A DNA stretch of 64,000 bases from Pseudomonas sp. NC02 (GTDB taxonomy: Bacteria > Pseudomonadota > Gammaproteobacteria > Pseudomonadales > Pseudomonadaceae). Under the pieces are notes generated by a model. That model worked only from the letters and a program-made list of their open reading frames with translations, did not search any database and was not told the origin of the DNA. Both the position numbers and the translations under genes were made by a program. Below are positions 62,257 to 64,000 of the stretch, piece after piece (the stretch's first letter is position 1; each line of letters starts with the position of its first letter). The stretch covers positions 6,324,001-6,388,000 of the forward strand of contig NZ_CP025624.1 in the NCBI RefSeq assembly GCF_002874965.1, read 5' to 3'.

Positions 62257-63417
62257 ATGCAAACCGCCGCCGCTGTTGCCGACTTCCGTACTTACCCACT
62301 GATCAGTGACCTGGCCGATGTGCAGGTGCACGGCGATCACCTCAGTGTGCGATGGGCCGATGGGCGGGTCAGCCCGTTTCATCACCAGTGGCTGCGGGAC
62401 AACTGCCCGTGCCCTGTTTGCGTCTACAGCGTGACCCGTGAACAGGTGCTGGAAATCGTCGATGTGGACGAACACCTCACGGCCCTCAGTGCACGTATCG
62501 ACCAGGGTCTGCTGACAGTGGAATGGAGCGGCGGGCATCGCAGCCAATACGATCCCGGATGGTTGCGGGCGCACGCCTACGACGATGAGTCCCGCGCCGA
62601 ACGCCGGGCGGCCAAGCCGAAATCCCGGCTGTGGGACCACAGGTTCGAGCTGCCCGTATTCGACTACGCAGCGCTGATGGAAGACCCGAAAGCCCTGCTG
62701 CAATGGCTGCTGGCCCTGCGTGACAGCGGCCTCACCCAAGTGCGCGGTGTGCCCACCGAACCTGGCTCGCTGGCGCTGATCGCCAAGCGCATTTCGTTCA
62801 TCCGCGAGAGCAACTTCGGCGTGCTGTTCAACGTGCAGTCCAAGGCCGATGCCGACAGCAACGCCTACACGGCATTCAACCTGCCGCTGCACAGTGATTT
62901 GCCGACGCGGGAGCTGCAACCCGGGCTGCAGTTCTTGCATTGCCTGGTGAACGACGCCGACGGGGGCGAGAGTATTTTTGTCGATGGTTTTGCGATTGCG
63001 CGGGCGCTGCGGGACGAAGATCCGGAAGCCTTTGGCGCGTTGTGTGAGATCCCGGTGGAGTTTCGCAACAAGGACCGTCACAGCGACTATCGCCGGCTGG
63101 CGCCGATCATCGCTCTGGATGCCTTGGGTGAAGTCGCCGAGATTCGCATGGCCAACTTTCTGCGCGGGCCGTTTGAGGCGCCTGCAGAGCAGATGCCGTT
63201 GCTCTATCGCGCCTATCGCCGGTTTATTGCGATGACCCGGGAAGAGCGTTTTCGGCTGGTCAAACGTCTGAATCCGGGCGAGCTGTGGTGCTTTGATAAT
63301 CGCCGGACCCTGCATGCGCGCAATGCGTTTGATCCGGCGTCCGGCGCGCGGCATTTCCAGGGCTGCTATATCGATCGGGATGAGTTGTTGTCGCGGATAT
63401 TGGTGTTGCAGCGGTAG
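62257..63417 (+). CDS. Gamma-butyrobetaine dioxygenase (BBOX)
   Basis: This Fe(II)/2-oxoglutarate oxygenase hydroxylates gamma-butyrobetaine to L-carnitine, feeding the genes upstream. The 386-residue protein has an N-terminal zinc-binding domain (Cys50, Cys52, Cys55 in RDNCPCPVC and probably His94) and a TauD-type core with metal ligands His212 and Asp214 (LPLHSDLP), His353 (NRRTLHARN) and 2-oxoglutarate-binding Arg365. AAGGA lies 6 bases before the ATG. Confidence 0.92.
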   Translation: MQTAAAVADFRTYPLISDLADVQVHGDHLSVRWADGRVSPFHHQWLRDNCPCPVCVYSVTREQVLEIVDVDEHLTALSARIDQGLLTVEWSGGHRSQYDPGWLRAHAYDDESRAERRAAKPKSRLWDHRFELPVFDYAALMEDPKALLQWLLALRDSGLTQVRGVPTEPGSLALIAKRISFIRESNFGVLFNVQSKADADSNAYTAFNLPLHSDLPTRELQPGLQFLHCLVNDADGGESIFVDGFAIARALRDEDPEAFGALCEIPVEFRNKDRHSDYRRLAPIIALDALGEVAEIRMANFLRGPFEAPAEQMPLLYRAYRRFIAMTREERFRLVKRLNPGELWCFDNRRTLHARNAFDPASGARHFQGCYIDRDELLSRILVLQR

Positions 63418-63428
63418 ACCGAGGCTCC

Positions 63429-63518
63429 CCCTTCGCGAGCAAGCCCGCTCCCACATTTGACCGAGTTCCTCCTGAAAAAACGCGGTCAACTGTGGGAGCG
63501 GGCTTGCTCGCGAAGGGG
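63429..63518. repeat. REP pair, family 1
   Basis: Arms CTTCGCGAGCAAGCCCGCTC and GAGCGGGCTTGCTCGCGAAG follow the BBOX gene. Confidence 0.92.
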
Positions 63519-63546
63519 CCAGCAGCTTCACCTCAAATTTCAGCTC

Positions 63547-63583
63547 AAAAAAAGCCCCGATCCAGCCGTGACAGGATCGGGGC
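63547..63583 (-). terminator. Leftward-facing intrinsic terminator
   Basis: GCCCCGATCC and GGATCGGGGC form a perfect 10-bp stem with a 10-base loop. On the minus strand it is followed by seven T's; on the plus strand there is no T-run. No minus-strand gene lies to its right in the window, so it may end a small RNA. Confidence 0.75.
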
Positions 63584-63796
63584 AGAGTGCTTTGTGTGAG
63601 CGGCGCATCCCGAGGGTGACCAAACCTTCAAGCTGCTTGCTTGATGCCAGTGTGCACACTCCCCTGCCTTGCGAGTTAGCCGAAAACGACCTGTTCATAG
63701 GTGTGCCGGACATTCATGCATTCAGGCCTTGCCGACTCGGTGATGGCCTACCAGAATCGACTTCAATCCCCCGCTCCCCTAACAAGGATTAACGTC
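63584..63796 (-). ncRNA. Possible minus-strand small RNA
   Basis: Between the leftward terminator and the partial plus-strand gene lie about 210 bases with no open frame of note. A transcript starting near 63.7-63.8 kb and ending at the terminator is the simplest explanation. No promoter was pinpointed and no known RNA family was recognised. Confidence 0.35.
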
Positions 63797-64000
63797 ATGA
63801 TGCACGCGGATTTGATTGACCAGGATGACCTGCTGGGCCAGCTGCGGTCGTTGGGTTTCGAGGTGTCCAGCGGCGCTACCGCCGAGCAGGCTTGCGAGTG
63901 TGCGGTGCGCGGCTTGAGCGCGGCGCGGGCCAAGGCGCTCAAGGGTATGGTTGAGCAGATGTACACCGGCAGCGCGACGATCTTGCCGGCGGTGAGGCAG
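63797..64000 (+). CDS. Hypothetical protein, 5' part only
   Basis: An ATG at 63797, with AAGGA 8 bases upstream, opens a frame that runs off the window end after 68 codons. The visible N-terminus (MMHADLIDQDDLLGQLRSLG) is acidic, followed by a helical Ala-rich stretch (CECAVRGLSAARAKALKGMV). I do not recognise the family. Confidence 0.6.
   Translation, partial: MMHADLIDQDDLLGQLRSLGFEVSSGATAEQACECAVRGLSAARAKALKGMVEQMYTGSATILPAVRQ

Overview
The window looks like a chromosome segment of a fluorescent Pseudomonas, most likely from the P. fluorescens complex. The evidence is GC-rich genes with strong GC3, the bioB-F-H-C-D order, creBCD, a complete glycine betaine and carnitine catabolic cluster, and four families of palindromic REP elements of the type known from P. 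fluorescens. No rRNA, tRNA, CRISPR array, prophage or classical insertion sequence was seen. Gene names rest on reading translated motifs and on recalled family and synteny knowledge; no database search was run.

Left part (1-32 kb): biotin operon bioB-bioF-bioH-bioC-bioD on the minus strand, with a well-formed BirA-type operator lying inside the start of the divergent comF. Next come modE, a PhoX phosphatase, srkA, rarD, a GcvR-like ACT protein, malate synthase G (glcB), an unknown 141-aa protein with a strongly structured leader, a stand-alone receiver protein, and a cyclic-nucleotide/CBS/DUF294 protein coupled to a DnaQ-type exonuclease. An iron block follows (ECF sigma, anti-sigma, TonB receptor, FoxB-like PepSY protein, 58-aa membrane protein; ferrichrome/hydroxamate type), then GST, the creBCD signalling operon with a retropepsin-like protein, an acyltransferase, a DUF2780 protein, and an ECF sigma/RskA anti-sigma pair followed by a second RskA-like protein that lacks the sigma-binding domain.

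Right part (32-64 kb): one large catabolic island. BBOX would convert gamma-butyrobetaine to carnitine. CaiX, CdhA, CdhC and CdhB take carnitine to glycine betaine. GbcAB gives dimethylglycine, DgcAB with EtfAB gives sarcosine, SoxBDAG gives glycine, and GlyA gives serine. FdhA and PurU dispose of the formaldehyde and formyl-THF made on the way. CdhR is the local regulator; the usual master regulator GbdR is not in the window and may lie beyond the right edge. A dipeptidase-like protein and a DUF5943/V4R-like protein sit in the same block.

The island is heavily decorated with REP elements. It holds a REP-associated tyrosine transposase (RAYT) followed by an unusual tandem array of three copies of the 3' end of its own gene, each with a REPIN. 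Between gbcA and etfB lies an approximately 800-bp gene-free region with five perfect TTATCCACA DnaA boxes, all in one orientation, and an internal 61-bp repeat. This is the strongest candidate for an undescribed element. A leftward-facing terminator near 63.55 kb with no minus-strand gene suggests a small RNA.
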